Part shown: positions 9,190-20,500 of the stretch, piece by piece
How the letters are laid out: every line of letters begins with the position of its first letter
How positions within the stretch are numbered: the first letter of the stretch is position 1
DNA from: Symbiodinium natans
Lineage: Eukaryota > Sar > Dinophyceae > Suessiales > Symbiodiniaceae
Length of the DNA stretch: 64,000 nucleotides
Assembly: GCA_905221605.1 (NCBI GenBank)
Contig: CAJNDS010002487.1
Coordinates: forward strand, 62,001 to 126,000
Reading direction: 5' to 3'
Position numbers and translations under genes: made by a program
The notes under the pieces: generated by a model
What the model was told of the DNA's origin: nothing
The model's input: the letters and a program-made list of their open reading frames with translations, nothing else
Database searches by the model: none

Positions 9190-9300
9190 ATGAAACAGCC
9201 CCTGGTTCCGCCAGGGAGCAGCATGACCCATGGTTCCGCCCGTCGCTGTTTACGCAGCTCCTGGCAAACTGGGTGCGGGGGACGAAAGATTTCCTTCCAT
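9190..9300. other. Exon-like island, strand undecided
   Basis: Plus: SAREQHDPWFRPSLFTQLLA then NWVRGTKDFLPCLA after acceptor-like TATGAAACAG. Minus: KHGRKSFVPRTQFARSC. The plus reading looks more like a folded protein; no splice donor decides it. Confidence 0.35.
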
Positions 9301-9835
9301 GCTTGGCCACACCCTAAACCCTAAATCCTAAACCCTGAAACCCAATTAAACCTCATCAGTCACAAGGCGTCGGGGCAAGGCAGTTCCTTACCAAAAACGA
9401 CCTCAGCTTTTTTGGGACATCGGATTTTTGATTTCAGCCGCCGCAGTCCATGCTTGCCTGCCCTACACTACAACTTGGGCTTAGGGGAAGGAGGGGGGGG
9501 GGGGGGTTCAGGGTTCAGGGTTGAGGGTGTAGGGCTTAGGGTTTAGGGTTTAGGGCTTCGGGGATGCTGGGGGGGACCAAACATCCCCCTTCTCAGCCCT
9601 GACCTCTGCACTCTACACCTGAAAATGCAGACTCCCCCGCAAGAACTAAACCCTAAACCCTAAACCCAAAACCCTAAGCCCTAAACCCCAATAGCTGCCA
9701 GCCAAGGTTCTTGCAACAGGTGGAGTAGCCTGGATTCTGTGCCCAAAGGCGCACAGCTTTGGGGTTTAGAAGGGCAACTCGGAGGGTTTAGGGTTTAGGG
9801 TTTAGGGCTTAGGGTTTAGGGTGATGCTGTACGAC

Positions 9836-9932
9836 TGCTTGCTTAAGAACCCCAAATAATGAAAGATAATCCTCCCAACATTGCCATTGTGAGGAGTGAT
9901 GTGTTTGGTTGTTTGGGGGTTCTTAAGCAAAT
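9836..9932. mobile_element. Family H element
   Basis: TTGCTTAAGAACCCC and GGGGGTTCTTAAGCAA form a clean inverted repeat. A related copy stands at 48624-48722. Confidence 0.6.
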
Positions 9933-10193
9933 AGGAGTTTAACTGCAAAGATCTGAACGGGGGTCGAGCTTTGCAAGAGCCTGCTTTGAGATTCTTGTAG
10001 TCCAGGGTTCGGGATACCAGGGCGAGTAGGGCGCATGACCAGATGGGGGTTTCCGAAAATAGGAATGCCCTTTTTGGGGGTCCCTGCAAGGGCAACCTAT
10101 TCTATTTACGGGGAAACAAAAGGGGGTACCACCATTTTGGGAAATACCCAGATTGGTTCTATTCGCGAACTCTCTGAAGTTGGGGCTGCAGAT

Positions 10194-10317
10194 GGGGTTT
10201 AGGGTTTAGGGTTTAGGGTTTAGGGTTTAGGGTTTAGGGTTTAGGGTTTAGGGTTTAGGGTGTAGGGTTTAGGGTTTAGGGTTTAGGGTTTAGGGTTTAG
10301 GGTTTAGGGTTTAGGGC
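10194..10317. repeat. TTTAGGG array
   Basis: About 17 near-perfect heptamers; ends GGGCAG directly before a plus-strand frame LEGLNFPLEALNLGARSGE (10318-10395). Confidence 0.95.
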
Positions 10318-10584
10318 AGTTGGAAGGGTTGAATTTCCCGCTGGAGGCCTTGAACCTGGGGGCCCGGTCCGGAGAAAAAGTCCAAAGTCCCTGAGCCCTG
10401 ATTCTGACGTTTATGCTGTAGGAGCCTGAATGATTAGAATAGGGTCTTTAGAAGGTGATTATCGTAGAATTATAGTGGGGCCAAAAGGGAGTAGGATGCG
10501 TAAGTATTCCGAGCCCTTTTTTACACCAACACGCCAGAAAGCCAGAAGTAACGAGAACACCGAGCAAGCTTCTCAAGGCTTCGT

Positions 10585-10770
10585 CCCCTAAACCCCTAAA
10601 CCCCTAAATCCCCTAAACCCCTAAATCCCCTAAACGCCTAAACCCCTAAATCCCCTAAATCCCCTAAATCCCCCAAATCCCCTAAACCCCTAAATCCCCT
10701 AAATCCCCTAAATCCCCTAAACCCCTAAACCCCTAAACCCCTAAACCCCTAAACCTCCTAAACCCCCCAA
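10585..10770. repeat. Variant array with 8-bp unit CCCCTAAA
   Basis: Units CCCCTAAA and CCCCTAAAT alternate over about 185 bp. It starts at the donor of the exon at 10776-10932. A similar octamer array lies at 40066-40120. Confidence 0.9.
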
Positions 10771-10775
10771 ACCCC

Positions 10776-10932
10776 ACCTGCGGCGTTTAAGCGGCCGCAG
10801 CCAGGAACGGAGCAAAACTCCTGCCACTGCAGACGACAAGTCATCAAGATGATGCAATGATGCGACCTTGCGAAAAAAATCAGGGTCACGATAGGCCACG
10901 ATAGTGCAGAGGCGAAAGGCCCACCCTAGGGT
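10776..10932 (-). CDS. Unknown exon ending at a telomere-like donor
   Basis: LGWAFRLCTIVAYRDPDFFR, KVASLHHLDDLSSAVAGVLL, RSWLRPLKRR, ending CCGCAG|GTGGGGTTTGGGG. The array that follows has the unusual 8-bp unit TTTAGGGG. No family recognised. Confidence 0.6.
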
Positions 10933-10999
10933 CTCTAAAGCCCTAAACCCTAAACCCAAAAACCTATAAACCCTATAAACCCTAAGCCGTAAACCCCAA

Positions 11000-11130
11000 A
11001 AGCGCCCGTTAAAGAATGTATAGGGAGAACCAACCACCACCCCTTTTTCGGACCAAGAACACCACCCTCTCGCATTTTCGCAGGGGTGGCGCTGGGGGAA
11101 AGTACACCCTCCACAAGCCCCTTGCTCTCA
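11000..11130 (-). CDS. Unknown exon-like frame
   Basis: SKGLVEGVLSPSATPAKMRE then GGVLGPKKGWWLVLPIH. Same strand and just upstream of the exon at 10776-10932. Splice sites not fixed. Confidence 0.4.
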
Positions 11131-11499
11131 AGCCGAACCTACCAACCCTAAACCCTTTTAACCCTATAAACCCTATAAACCGTATACGCCCTATAAAACC
11201 CTATAAAACCCTATAGCCCCAATAAAACCTAAACCCTTTAATCCCTATAAACCTCAACCCTATAAACGCTAAACCCTGTAAACCCTAAACCCCAAAACCC
11301 TGTAAACCCTATAAGCCCTAAACCTTGGAAACTTCAAGAGCCGAAGACCTTTCCTTGATCGGCTCTTCCTACAGTGCCAGCGGCAGCCCATTACAAGGCT
11401 GCAAGTTCCCGGAGGCCCGTGTCATGAAGCTGCGGTCTAGGGTTTAGGGTTTAGGGTTTGGGGTTTGGAGTTTATAAGGTTTAGGGTTTAGGGTTTAGG

Positions 11500-12330
11500 G
11501 TTTACCAGAACCAGACCTGCGAAGAACCCTTACCCATAACCCTTCAACGACTGCGGAGGCCCAGCAGTGCAACAAAGCACCAGGGGTGCCCACCCCCATT
11601 TCGCCCCTAAAGCCCTACTCTAAACCCTAAACCCTAAACCCTAAACCCTAAACCCTAAACCCTGAATTCCAGAAAGTTGCAACATCCTTATCCCCGTACC
11701 CCAAAAGGTATACTGAAGGGAATCCCAGCTCTAATCATCCTGAAACCGCGTTCCAACTCTCTGTAGTTTAAAATTTAACTGCAAACCCACCCACTCGGCC
11801 TGGCAAGAGCCCAGGAGCACTGGGCCGGGGCCACCCTCCAAGTCCGGCACCTTCCGTTGAGCGTGCAAAAAGGTCACGGAACCACCATCGAGAATGCCAA
11901 TAACACGAGGAGCAACAATTAACAAAAAACAACGACAGAAAACCATAACAACAATATGAAACATATCATGGTAAGAACAAGCAGAGTAGTCACAACGCAC
12001 TCATCATATTACATCAGCAATCGACGTTCTACAGAGCGCGTGCGCGTTTCAGTCTTAGGCAATCGCAAGTCTGAAGGGCGACCAGGGTACTCCGAAGCGC
12101 CACAGTGACAGGTGCATCTTTGCACGGCAGTGATGGACGCTGTCATGACAAAGCTTTCATGGACATGTGAGCCTGCCATGGACCTCTAGATCGTGTGTAT
12201 ATATATATATATATTCATTTCTTTATACATACGTAGACATATACATACACATACACATATGTACGTACGTGCATACATACACATATGTATAAGTTTGTAA
12301 GAATCTCTCCTGCAGACCTTGGGACATATC
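11500..12330. other. Mostly non-coding stretch
   Basis: Short CCCTAAA array at 11620-11665, a weak minus-strand frame at 11731-12000 (VTFLHAQRKVPDLEGG), then AT-rich ATACATAC sequence at 12195-12300. No gene I can support. Confidence 0.6.
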
Positions 12331-12339
12331 CAGGAATTA

Positions 12340-13035
12340 TTTTTGTCATTTATTTGTCATTTTGTTGTCATTTGCTGCTGTCATGTTGATGCCATTTTTG
12401 TGTCATGTTTGTGTCACTTGTTTGTCATGTGTCAGTCAGTAGTATTGTAGTATTATTATTGTAAAGGACCCCACAAAAACGCGCCCAGGCAAAGCCCTCA
12501 GAAAGGGTTCATATGGGCCCTCCAAAGCCCTCATGTTTGTGGCCCAAATGCGGCCCTGTTAAGGGACCCACAAAAAATGTGTCCAAACTAGCTGACGGGG
12601 GCCTCAAGGGCCTCAGACATGGCCCACATGGGCCAGAACCGACACTGCTGAACCCTTGTCCCTCTTCGCACGCGCACCACGACGACGACGACGATGATGA
12701 GGACGACGTACATTAGGATTGGAGCAAATGATTGAACAATGTCAGAAAAATGACAGACCAAATGGCAAAGGGGTCGCCAAATGACAAAAAATTGACAGAA
12801 GGGTCGGGACATGACAGCAGAATGATTCCAAAATGACAGAAAAATGACTCCAAAAAATGACCGAAAACATGACAAAGAATGACAAAAACATGACTCCAAA
12901 ATTTCCCCCCGGGACGGGCGGAGGGACGGATTTTGGAGTCATTTGGAGTCATTTTTCTGTCATTTTGGAGTTGCCTTTTCTGTCTTTTTGGAATCATTTT
13001 TCTGTCATGTCCTGCTCTGTCATTTTTTGTCATAT
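12340..13035. repeat. TGACA/TGACTCC inverted cluster
   Basis: Left of about 12910 the strand carries many ATGACA and ATGACTCCAAAA words; right of it and at 12340-12425 the reverse words TGTCAT and TTTTGGAGTCAT. A third group is at 13805-13910. The middle forms a long imperfect inverted repeat. No convincing protein. Confidence 0.75.
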
Positions 13036-13047
13036 GGCCCTCCATCG

Positions 13048-13360
13048 TCCCCCCCCCCCCCTTCCCTTTCCCCCCCTTCCCCACACATTGCCATCCCCCA
13101 GATCCCAGATCCCCCCCAGATCCCCTTCCTTCCTTGCTTACGTAAGGCTTACGTCTTTGTTGCAAGTCCGCCGAGGCCTCGGGCCGGAGGTGTATAGGTT
13201 GTCAGAACAGGCACCCCCCTCCAAATCCTCCCCCCACACCCACCCCCCCCCCACCCCCCCCCCCCCCCCCCTCCCCCCCCCTATCCTGCCCCCCCCTTCC
13301 CCCCCCCACCACCCACCCCCCCCCCACCCCACCTCCCCCTCCCCCCCACCCTGCCGAAAA
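13048..13360. repeat. C-rich pyrimidine tract
   Basis: Nearly all C and T with long C runs. The apparent proline-rich ORF here is a composition artefact. Confidence 0.85.
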
Positions 13361-13632
13361 GTCGCCTTAAACCTTAAAGGGCCTGGCTCAACCCTACGAT
13401 CACTCCAAGCCGAACCCTAAACCCAAAAAAACCCTCAACCCCAAAGCGTGAACCTTGAGCCCTAAACTAACCCTCAACCCCAAACCCCAAACCATAAACC
13501 ATAAACCCGGAACCCTCAACCCTCAACCCTCAACCCAACCCTTATTGCTTGGGGTCCAGCGACTTGGGCGCTGCGGAATCACCATGCTCACGCGGATGCG
13601 CTGGGCCGGGCCGAGGCGGGTCGCGTAGCGTT
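13166..13632. mobile_element. Second copy of the C-rich element family
   Basis: The left end (CCGCCGAGGCCTCGGGCC, then GTGTATAGGTTGT) and the right end (GCTGGGCCGGGCCGAGG, then GTCGCGTAGCGTTAAAA) match the element at 17258-17592. Between them lie about 120 nt of almost pure C/pyrimidine and then short CCCTAAA-like sequence, so the cores differ while the ends are conserved. Confidence 0.55.
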
Positions 13633-14094
13633 AAAATTATTGCTTTATTCATTTTCTGCAAATCACGATGCAGAATGTGGTGACGAGTGCCACGCTTGAT
13701 CTCACAGGATACCACATATGCGGCCATCATCGGCCATCTTTGGCACTTATACCTCCTCCTCCTACTACTACTACTACCACCACCGACAACACAATCACAA
13801 GAAAATGACAACGCAAGAATGATTCAGGCAGAAAACGACACAGAAACGACAACAAAATGACAACAGCAGAATGACTCCAGAATGACTCCGAAATGACTGA
13901 AAATGACAAAAAAATTTTTTATGACTTCCAAGACCTACAGGGCCAAGATTCTTACAAGTATAAGTACGCATATATATATATATATATACATATAGGTATT
14001 AATTCCCCACCTTCGGTGTGGGGTTGTTAGATTTTAAACTCAACTCTCCTCCTCGCCCGGAACTCTTCTCCTCGCCCGGTCTACTCCTAGAGAC

Positions 14095-14395
14095 TCCCTG
14101 CAGTGCCCAACCCCAAAGACTCCAGTGCCCAACCCCAGAGACTCCCTGGAGTGCCCAACCCCAGAGTCTCCCTGGAGTGCCCAACCCAGAGACTTCCTGG
14201 AGTGCCCAACCCCTTCCTGAAATGCCTAACTTCAGATACCTACCCAACCCCAGAGTCTCCCTGTCTCAATTGCCCAACCCCAGTCTCCCTAGAGTGCCCA
14301 ACCCAGAGACTCCCTGGAGTGCCCAACCCAAGTGCCCGACCCAGAGACTCCTGGAGTGCCCAACCCCAGAGTCTCCCTGAAATGCCCAACTCCCA
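14095..14395. repeat. About 26-bp minisatellite
   Basis: Units of CCCAACCCCAGAGACTCCCT then GGAGTG with deletions and base changes, about 11 units. GACTCCCTGGAGT is a palindromic core. Confidence 0.85.
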
Positions 14396-15020
14396 AATCC
14401 CTAAGGTAGGGATGTTCGAAGTAAAATAATGTATCTATTTGTGAAAAGGCCCCATCCTGGCAACCCTCATCAAGGGCCACGCTCGAATGCGACCATAGGC
14501 ACTACCACCGTGGGTGCTGTCGTCGTTGAGGGTGCCTGCTCCTGCCCCATAAACCCTATCAAGCCGCCCTATAACCAGAAGCCGCCCCTAGAAACCCGGG
14601 AAATCCTACAAACGCTAAATGCCCTTCAAACCCTCAACCATAAAAGGGCACCTGAGGTCTCGGGCTGCATACAGCTTCATAAGTTTAACGGGAACATTGT
14701 CGCGAGATACTGAAATGGCGGGTTTCCTTGTTCAAGGGTGCACTGGGGCTGCTGGACAACCATTTGATGCTCTGAGAGTGTGAAAGAAAAGAGAGAAGAG
14801 AAGAGAGGAGAATTGAACAGAAAAGAAGAGGAGAGAACTAGCCATCCTTGAAATCAAAAGATCCAATCTCCCGGGTTCGGGCGCTGCTTCCCAAAGTGAA
14901 AAACCGTGTCCTTGCACTTGTTCTTATAAGGTTCTTAAGGGAGAGGGCGTCACCCTAAACCCTAAAACCTACGCCCTAAACCCTAAACCCTAAACCCTAT
15001 GAACCCTAAACCCTAAACCC

Positions 15021-15120
15021 TCGGGAGTCCTTGCACTTGCTCAGTCGCCAAAGTGCGAGACATAGCAGGAGGATGAATAGAATGAGGCCGACGACTCCGC
15101 CGATCCTCAGGTCGCCCCGA
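15021..15120 (-). CDS. Transmembrane-helix exon, likely 3' part of the SRCR gene
   Basis: Read after CATGAG at 15121-15126, this frame gives [11 protein letters not shown] then [13 protein letters not shown] then [10 protein letters not shown]: one strong membrane helix followed by basic residues, as expected for a single-pass receptor. It lies 1 kb downstream of SRCR9 on the same strand. Flanking sequence on both sides is CCCTAAA array, so the exact splice sites are uncertain. A related GTGCAAGGAC stretch at about 14905-14915 opens a frame ending at about 14854 (HFGKQRPNPGDWIF then stop) that may be the cytoplasmic tail. Confidence 0.55.
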
Positions 15121-17427
15121 CTCATGAGGGTTTAGGGTTTAGGGTTTAGGGTTTAGGGTTTAGGGACACCAAACCCTAAACCCTGAAAATGCCACCCTCA
15201 GATCCTGGATGCCACGAGCTGCAACGGGGAAGATCAAGTCCGGTCTTGACGTGGCCGGGAGCCAAGTTTAGGGTTTAGGGTTTAGGGTTTAGGGTTTAGG
15301 GTTAGGACTCAAGAAAAAAACACCCCTTCGTTTTCCAGCACGCATGGAAAATCCGACGGAATTTGTTTTGCTGTTCGTTTATCCGCGCCGTGCCAGCATC
15401 CGAGGCGCCACAGGCTCTAGCGTGAACGAACTGGTGCATCCTTCTTCGCTTCAGCTACCCTGAACTCTTAGTGAGGTGGTTAACAAAATGGGGTTTCCGA
15501 ATTTGGTGGTACCTTATTGGGGTCCTTATTATAAGGGAATCCTACTATTGGGGGTCCATACTAGGGGTCCGCTAGTCGCGCAAACTCCCAAATATGGGAA
15601 CCACAAATGATGCATTTCCGGTGCCCGAGAAATGCTGGGATCTACTGTTGAGATCTGTACTTGTGTGAGGCAGAGATGCTACAAGTACCAGTAACACCAA
15701 CGCCTGCACCCTCATACGAATATACTCACAGTCATACCTTTTCTAGTACTCATACTCACATAGAAGCCAATCCTGATCAATCCTGACCCTTACACCCCCT
15801 CCCCCTTCCCCCCTCCCACGACCTAAAAACCCTGCAGTGGGGAGGACAAGGTCCTTAATGAAATAGGATTTAGGGTTCAGGGTTCAGGGTGTAGGGTTTG
15901 AAGCTTCCTGCTTGCACGGCACATCTCCCAGTCGATGCTATCGCCATCTCGTGCCAAGGCCTGATGGTCAACGCAAAAAACCCTAAACTAACCTTAAGCC
16001 CTGAACCCTACACCGTCTAAACCCTAAACCGCCTGAACCCTGAACCCTAAACCCTAAACCCTATGAAAACCCTAGGGTTTAGGGTGCCCAGCCTGCGACA
16101 GGAGCTGCGTGCTGGAACATGAGACACCCACGTCTTCGTCGTGGCTGCAATCATTCGTGCCCCAGCCTGAACCAAGCAAAAGATCAACGACTGGTTTAGG
16201 GTTTAGGGTTTAGGGTTTAGGGTTTAGGGTTAAGGGTTTAGGGTTCAGGGTTTAGGGTGCTTCAAGCACGAGCCAACCAGGTTGACATGCCCGCGCCGTT
16301 GAAAGGGCATGAAGAAAGGCGGGTCTCGCTCCCGGCGCAGGCGACGTTGTCCATCCATATGCTGCCTCTTCCTGCGCTGATGTCGAGTTGGTGGGTAATG
16401 TCATTTCGCGGGAAGAACAAGAAAAATGCACGCAGCCTAACGGCCTAACCCAGCACGATTTGTGTGCAAGCGTCCTCCCCCAAAGCTTTGGATTGCGGTG
16501 CCGCCGTGCAGTCCGAGTTCACGGCACACCACAGCAGCGTCGGTATTGCTGAAGTCCTACACAGGCACTACAACGCTGAAAAGTGCCCCGACTGCGTTGT
16601 GGAAGCACCCTGGGCAAAGATACTAACAGCCAAGGGTCATCATCGCACACGGTGCCCCACTCGTTGTTGTGGTATATCTCCACCCGACCGCGCGTGCTCG
16701 AGCCAACCAGCCGAACATTCGGCCCAGAGTACGAGCGACGGCGACGAGGATCCGAGCGCCGACGAGGATCCGATGGATAAGAGCGCCGACGGTGAGGGGA
16801 CTCCTTACAAATCAACTTGAAAGGTGGACAGCCCATACAACACATGACCATGTTCTTAACCAGCAGCAGCTGAATGTGCGCGAGCCCTGCCTGCGTGCTG
16901 GAACATAAGACACCCACGTCTTCGTCGTGGCCACAATTATGACTGCCCCAGCCTGCAACAAGCAAAGGTTTAAATACTTCGAAAGTTTCATGTCACGATC
17001 GTTTTCAGGCCGCCAGGGCGCCAACGAGGGAGGGGGGGGGGGACGGGAAATCGATAAGCGTGTGCCTGATCGCTCGTACGCAAATCTGGTTTTGGGGGTT
17101 GAGTCGGGCTGTGCTATACCGGGTGGGTCGCGAACCGGTGCGGCTGATGCTCATTCTGGGGCGGCGCCTCCCGGGCAGCTAATGCTTTTGCTTATCTAGA
17201 ATCTATACTGAACTTGGAACCCCAGCAAAACTTATCATTTGTGCTGTTTCTTAGGAATCTGCCGAGGCCTCGGGCCGAAGGTGTATAGGTTGTGAGAACA
17301 GGCACCCCCTCCCAGCCCTTTTTCAGACCCCTTTTTTTGGCCTCAAATGGGTACCCCCCTAGGAAACCGGGGTCCGCAAGCGGACGGCTCACCCAGGACC
17401 AGAGGGAGTTGAACCCCGTACCAGCAG

Positions 17428-17503
<76 letters not shown>

Positions 17504-20500
17504 TACCCCGACCTTGTGCAGCTGCGGATGCCGCGAGCATGCGCCGGGCGCTGCGCTGGGCCAGGCCGAGGCGGGTCGCGTAGCGTTAAAATCAAAATAT
17601 TTCCAAGTTATCCTCTTGATGCTGGTTCGGGTGGGATGGGCAGCCCGGTGGGCTTTGGTGGGGAGGCGCTCTTTCCGTTGTTGGCCAAGCTAGATTGCAG
17701 GGTTGTTGTTTTGGGCCTTGAATAGGACTCAAGGCCCACAAACAGCCACTCCCTTTCTACTACAATATGGTTTCCTACCCTTCTTTTGGGTTCCTTTAAT
17801 TGCCTGTTCGGACTTCGGACCCGTCCCCACAATCCCCCCAAAACGATGTCTCCATCCAGGCTACGTCGGCTTACCTGCTTGTTGGCTTAACCCTAAACCA
17901 TGAACCCTAAACCCTAAACCCTGAACATCCCTGAACCCTAAATGTGGCAAAGCTCATGTGGTTAACCTTACTCCGAAAGATCCTGACGCAAACCATTTCG
18001 ACGTGCCCGCCGCTGAAAGAGCACAAGGAAAGGTTGGTCTCGCTCCCGGTGCAGCGGACGTCATCCATCCATATGCTGCCTCTTCCTGTGCTGATGTCGA
18101 GTTGGTGGGTAGTGTCATTTCGCGGGAAGAACAAGAAAAACACAACAGCCTAACGGCCTAACCCAGCACGATTTGTGCAAGCGTCCTCCCCCAAAGGTGG
18201 GGATTGCGGTGCCGCCGTGAAGTCCGAGTTCACGGCACACCACAGCAGCGTCGGTATTGCTGAAGTCCTATACAGGCACTACAACGCTGAAAAGTGCCCC
18301 GACTGCGTTGTGGAAGCACCCTGGGCAAAGATACTAACAGCCAAGGGTCATCATCGCACACGGTGCCCCACTCGTTGCTGTGGTATATCTCCACCCGACC
18401 GCGCGTGCTCGAGCCAACCAGCCGAACATTCGGGCCAGAGTACGAGCGACGGCGACGAGGATCCGAGCGCCGACGAGGATCCGATCGCCGACGAGGATCC
18501 GAGCGCCGACGGCGAGGGGACTCCTTACAAATGAACTTGAAAGGTGGACAGCCCATACAACACATGACCATGCTCTTAACCAGCAGCAGTTGAATGTGCG
18601 CGAGCCCTGCCTGCGTGCTGGAACATAAGACACCCACGTCTTCCTCGTGGCCGCAATTATGACTGCCCCAGCCTGCAACAAGCAAAGGTTTAAATACTTC
18701 GAAAGTTTCATGTCACGATCGTTTTCAGGCCGCCAGGGGGCCAACGAGGGAGGGGGGGGGGGGGGACGGGAAATCGATAAGCGTGTGCCTGATCGCTCGT
18801 ACGCAAATCTGGTTTTGGGGGTTGAGTCGGGCTGTGCTATACCGGGTGGGTCGCGAACCGGTGCGGCTGATGCTCATGCTGGGGTGGTGCCTCCCGGCTC
18901 TACTATACTGGACTTGGAACCCCAGCAAAACTTATCATTTGTGCTGTTTCTTCGGAATTAAAGTACCCAAAAATTGGAAAATATTTCCAAGTCTCCCTAA
19001 GTTATCCTCTTGATGCTGGTTCAGGTGGGATGGGCAGCCCGGTGGGCTTTGGTGGGGAGGCGCTCTTTCCGTTGTTGGCCAAGCTAGATTGCAGGGTTGT
19101 TGTTTTGGGCCTTGAATAGGACTCAAGGCCCAAAAACTGCCACTCCCTTTCTACTACAATATGGTTTCCTACCCTTCTTTTGGGTTCCTTTAATTGCCTG
19201 TTCGGACTTCGGACCCGTCCCCACAATCCCCCAAAAACGATGTCTCCATCCAGGCTACGTCGGCTTACTTGCTTGTTGGCTTAACCCTAAACCATGAACC
19301 CTAAACCCTGAACATCCCTGAACCCTAAATGTGGCAAAGCTCATGTGGTTAACCTTACTCCGAAAGATCCTGACGCAAACCATTTCGACGTGCCCGCCGC
19401 TGAAAGAGCACAAGGAAAGGTTGGTCTCGCTCCCGGTGCAGCGGACGTCATCCATCCATATGCTGCCTCTTCCTGTGCTGATGTCGAGTTGGTGGGTAGT
19501 GTCATTTCGCGGGAAGAACAAGAAAAACACAACAGCCTAACGGCCTAACCCAGCACGATTTGTGCAAGCGTCCTCCCCCAAAGGTGGGGATTGCGGTGCC
19601 GCCGTGAAGTCCGAGTTCACGGCACACCACAGCAGCGTCGGTATTGCTGAAGTCCTATACAGGCCCTACAACGCTGAAAAGTGCCCCGACTGCGTTGTGG
19701 AAGCACCCTGGGCAAAGATACTAACAGCCAAGGGTCATCATCGCACACGGTGCCCCACTCGTTGCTGTGGTATATCTCCACCCGACCGCGCGTGCTCGAG
19801 CCAACCAGCCGAACATTCGGGCCAGAGTACGAGCGACGGCGACGAGGATCCGATCGCCGACGAGGATCCGAGCGCCGACGGCGAGGGGACTCCTTACAAA
19901 TGAACTTGAAAGGTGGACAGCCCATACAACACATGACCATACTCTTAACCAGCAGCAGCTGAATGTGCGCGAGCCCTGCCTGCGTGCTGGAACATAAGAC
20001 ACCCACGTCTTCGTCGTGGCCGCAATTATGACTGCCCCAGCCTGCAACAAGCAAAGGTTTAAATACTTCGAAAGTTTCATGTCACGATCGTTTTCAGGCC
20101 GCCAGGGGGCCAACGAGGGAGGGGGCGGGGGGCCGGGAAATCGATAAGCGTGTGCCTGATCGCTCGTACGCAAATCTGGTTTTGGGGGTTGAGTCGGGCT
20201 GTGCTATACCGGGTGGGTCGCGAACCGGTGCGGCTGATGCTCATGCTGGGGCGGTGCCTCCCGGGCAGCTAATGCTCTACTATACTGAACTTGGAACCCC
20301 AGCAAAACTTATCATTTGTGCTGTTTCTTAGGAATTAAAGTACCCAAAAATTGGAAAATATTTCCAAGTCTCCCTAAGTTATCCTCTTGATGCTGGTTCA
20401 GGTGGGATGGGCAGCCCGGTGGGCTTTGGTGGGGAGGCGCTCTTTCCGTTGTTGGCCAAGCTAGATTGCAGGGTTGTTGTTTTGGGCCTTGAGTAGGACT

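Noticed and set aside
13138-13420. Long proline-rich (+) and glycine-rich (-) ORFs
   Set aside because: They are translations of a C/pyrimidine tract; no independent coding signal.
14018-14429. Proline/asparagine-rich ORFs over 14.0-14.4 kb
   Set aside because: Minisatellite translation in all frames.
17292-17693. Poly-proline ORF of 133 codons
   Set aside because: Produced by the 73-nt C run inside an intronic insertion.
16519-20054. Single-frame SRCR ORFs of 145-151 codons as whole genes
   Set aside because: They hold only the end of one SRCR domain, a linker and the start of the next, then read into introns; they are joint exons.
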